Positions 5,890 to 6,337 of a stretch of DNA of 6,337 bases are shown one piece after another (positions within the stretch are counted from its first letter, which is position 1; each line of letters begins with the position of its first letter). The notes under the pieces were generated by a model. The model saw only the letters and a program-made list of their open reading frames with translations. It did not search any database and was not told where the DNA came from. Made by a program: the position numbers and the translations under genes. This stretch comes from Bacteroidaceae bacterium (GTDB lineage Bacteria > Bacteroidota > Bacteroidia > Bacteroidales > Bacteroidaceae): the NCBI GenBank assembly GCA_017618515.1, contig JAFZUB010000037.1, forward strand, positions 1 to 6,337, in the 5' to 3' direction.

Positions 5890-5897
5890 CAAATTTA
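5890..5897 (-). promoter_or_regulatory. Bacteroidetes-type -7 promoter element for proS
   Basis: The transcribed strand reads TAAATTTG followed by CGGC, an exact match to the Bacteroidetes consensus TAnnTTTG. Transcription would start about 4-6 nt downstream, near 5885, giving a leader of roughly 17 nt before the ATG at 5868. No good TTTG -33 element is seen; the region upstream is A-rich. It probably also drives the downstream his genes in part. Confidence 0.65.
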
Positions 5898-5912
5898 CAA
5901 CTTTTTTCTCTT

Positions 5913-5949
5913 TTTGCCTATATAAATAAAGCAGAAATGATTATTTTTG
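5913..5949 (+). promoter_or_regulatory. Bacteroidetes-type promoter for mtgA
   Basis: TATTTTTG (5942-5949) matches TAnnTTTG exactly. A TTTG at 5913-5916 could serve as the -33 element, but the 25-nt spacer is a little longer than usual, so the upstream half is uncertain. With a start near 5953, the leader before the ATG at 5960 would be only about 5-8 nt. The region overlaps the upstream part of the proS promoter on the other strand. Confidence 0.5.
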
Positions 5950-5959
5950 CAGCTGAATC

Positions 5960-6337
5960 ATGAAGGAAGGATTGAGAATTTTCAAGAAGATTGTGCTGTG
6001 GGGCCTGATAGTGTTTTTCGGGTCGAGCATTTTCTTTACTCTGTTATACAAGTGGGTGCCGGTGTATGTCAGTCCGCTGATGGTGATACGCTGTGTACAG
6101 CAGTCGGGCAGGGGCGAGGCCACCCGCCTACACCACCAATGGGTGCCACTCGACAGTATATCGCCCCACTTGGCCGAAGCTGTTATGGCATCTGAGGATC
6201 AGCGCTTTCTGGAACATAGCGGCTTTGACATCGAAGCTATCAAACAGGCGGCACGCGAGTATCGCGACGGCAAGCGTCGTCGTGGAGGCAGCACTATCTC
6301 GCAGCAAGCGGCCAAGAATGTGTTTCTGTGGCCCACA
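5960..6337 (+). CDS. mtgA: Monofunctional biosynthetic peptidoglycan transglycosylase, N-terminal 126 residues (3' end beyond the window)
   Basis: The frame opened by ATG 5960 stays open to the right edge. Residues 1-10 are basic (MKEGLRIFKK), followed by one hydrophobic helix (about 11-29) that would anchor the protein in the inner membrane with the enzyme in the periplasm. The GT51 motifs follow: EDQRFLEHSGFD (79-90) with the catalytic Glu79, and GGSTISQQAAKN (109-120). The family polymerises lipid II into glycan strands. The short N-terminus and lack of a large cytoplasmic region point to monofunctional MtgA rather than a class A penicillin-binding protein, but the transpeptidase region cannot be checked because the gene is cut. 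The start is supported by the helix position and by the promoter element just upstream. It is divergent from proS. There is no Shine-Dalgarno sequence before the ATG. Confidence 0.9.
   Translation, partial: MKEGLRIFKKIVLWGLIVFFGSSIFFTLLYKWVPVYVSPLMVIRCVQQSGRGEATRLHHQWVPLDSISPHLAEAVMASEDQRFLEHSGFDIEAIKQAAREYRDGKRRRGGSTISQQAAKNVFLWPT

Noticed and set aside
5869..5892. Eight-residue N-terminal extension of ProS from an upstream TTG
   Set aside because: The TTG lies within the TAAATTTG promoter element, so it would not be in the mRNA, and family members begin at the MAxELKDL-type sequence.

Overview
The window looks like chromosomal housekeeping DNA from a member of the Bacteroidales, most like the Prevotella/Bacteroides group. 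The evidence is the wording of the proteins (an FtsE with Walker A GKVGSGKS, a fused HisIE, a short archaeal/eukaryote-type prolyl-tRNA synthetase ending in ARAY), two matches to the Bacteroidetes -7 promoter element TAnnTTTG, and the absence of a well-placed Shine-Dalgarno sequence before any gene. No rRNA, tRNA, CRISPR array, transposase or phage gene was seen.

Layout. Seven genes lie head to tail on the minus strand. In transcription order (right to left) they are proS (5868-4387), hisH (4275-3679), hisA (3675-2947), hisF (2817-2056), hisIE (2021-1404), ftsE (1381-716) and lysC (704 to beyond base 1, so its C-terminal half is missing). On the plus strand, mtgA starts at 5960, is divergent from proS, and runs off the right edge. 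The 91-bp proS-mtgA gap carries a promoter in each direction. Most other gaps are short (3, 11, 22 and 34 bp). The two exceptions are hisH-proS (111 bp) and hisF-hisA (129 bp), and both are filled with repeats and structure.

Function. The four his genes cover consecutive steps of histidine synthesis. HisIE turns phosphoribosyl-ATP into ProFAR, HisA isomerises it to PRFAR, and HisH-HisF makes imidazole glycerol phosphate plus AICAR. The other his genes must be elsewhere. ProS charges tRNA-Pro, LysC starts the aspartate-family amino acids, FtsE is the ATPase of the FtsEX division complex, and MtgA polymerises glycan strands. A long transcript from the proS promoter could cover all seven minus-strand genes, but this is inference.

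No new protein system was found. The unexplained signal is between the genes. There is a seven-copy heptamer array touching the hisF start codon, and a four-tier inverted repeat whose outer arm runs into hisA. There is also an 18-bp tandem duplication forming a perfect G-quadruplex motif beside a 46-nt pure pyrimidine tract upstream of hisH. Smaller heptamer pieces sit at the hisH start and at the hisIE and proS stop codons, which suggests that a family of short repeats has colonised these gene junctions.
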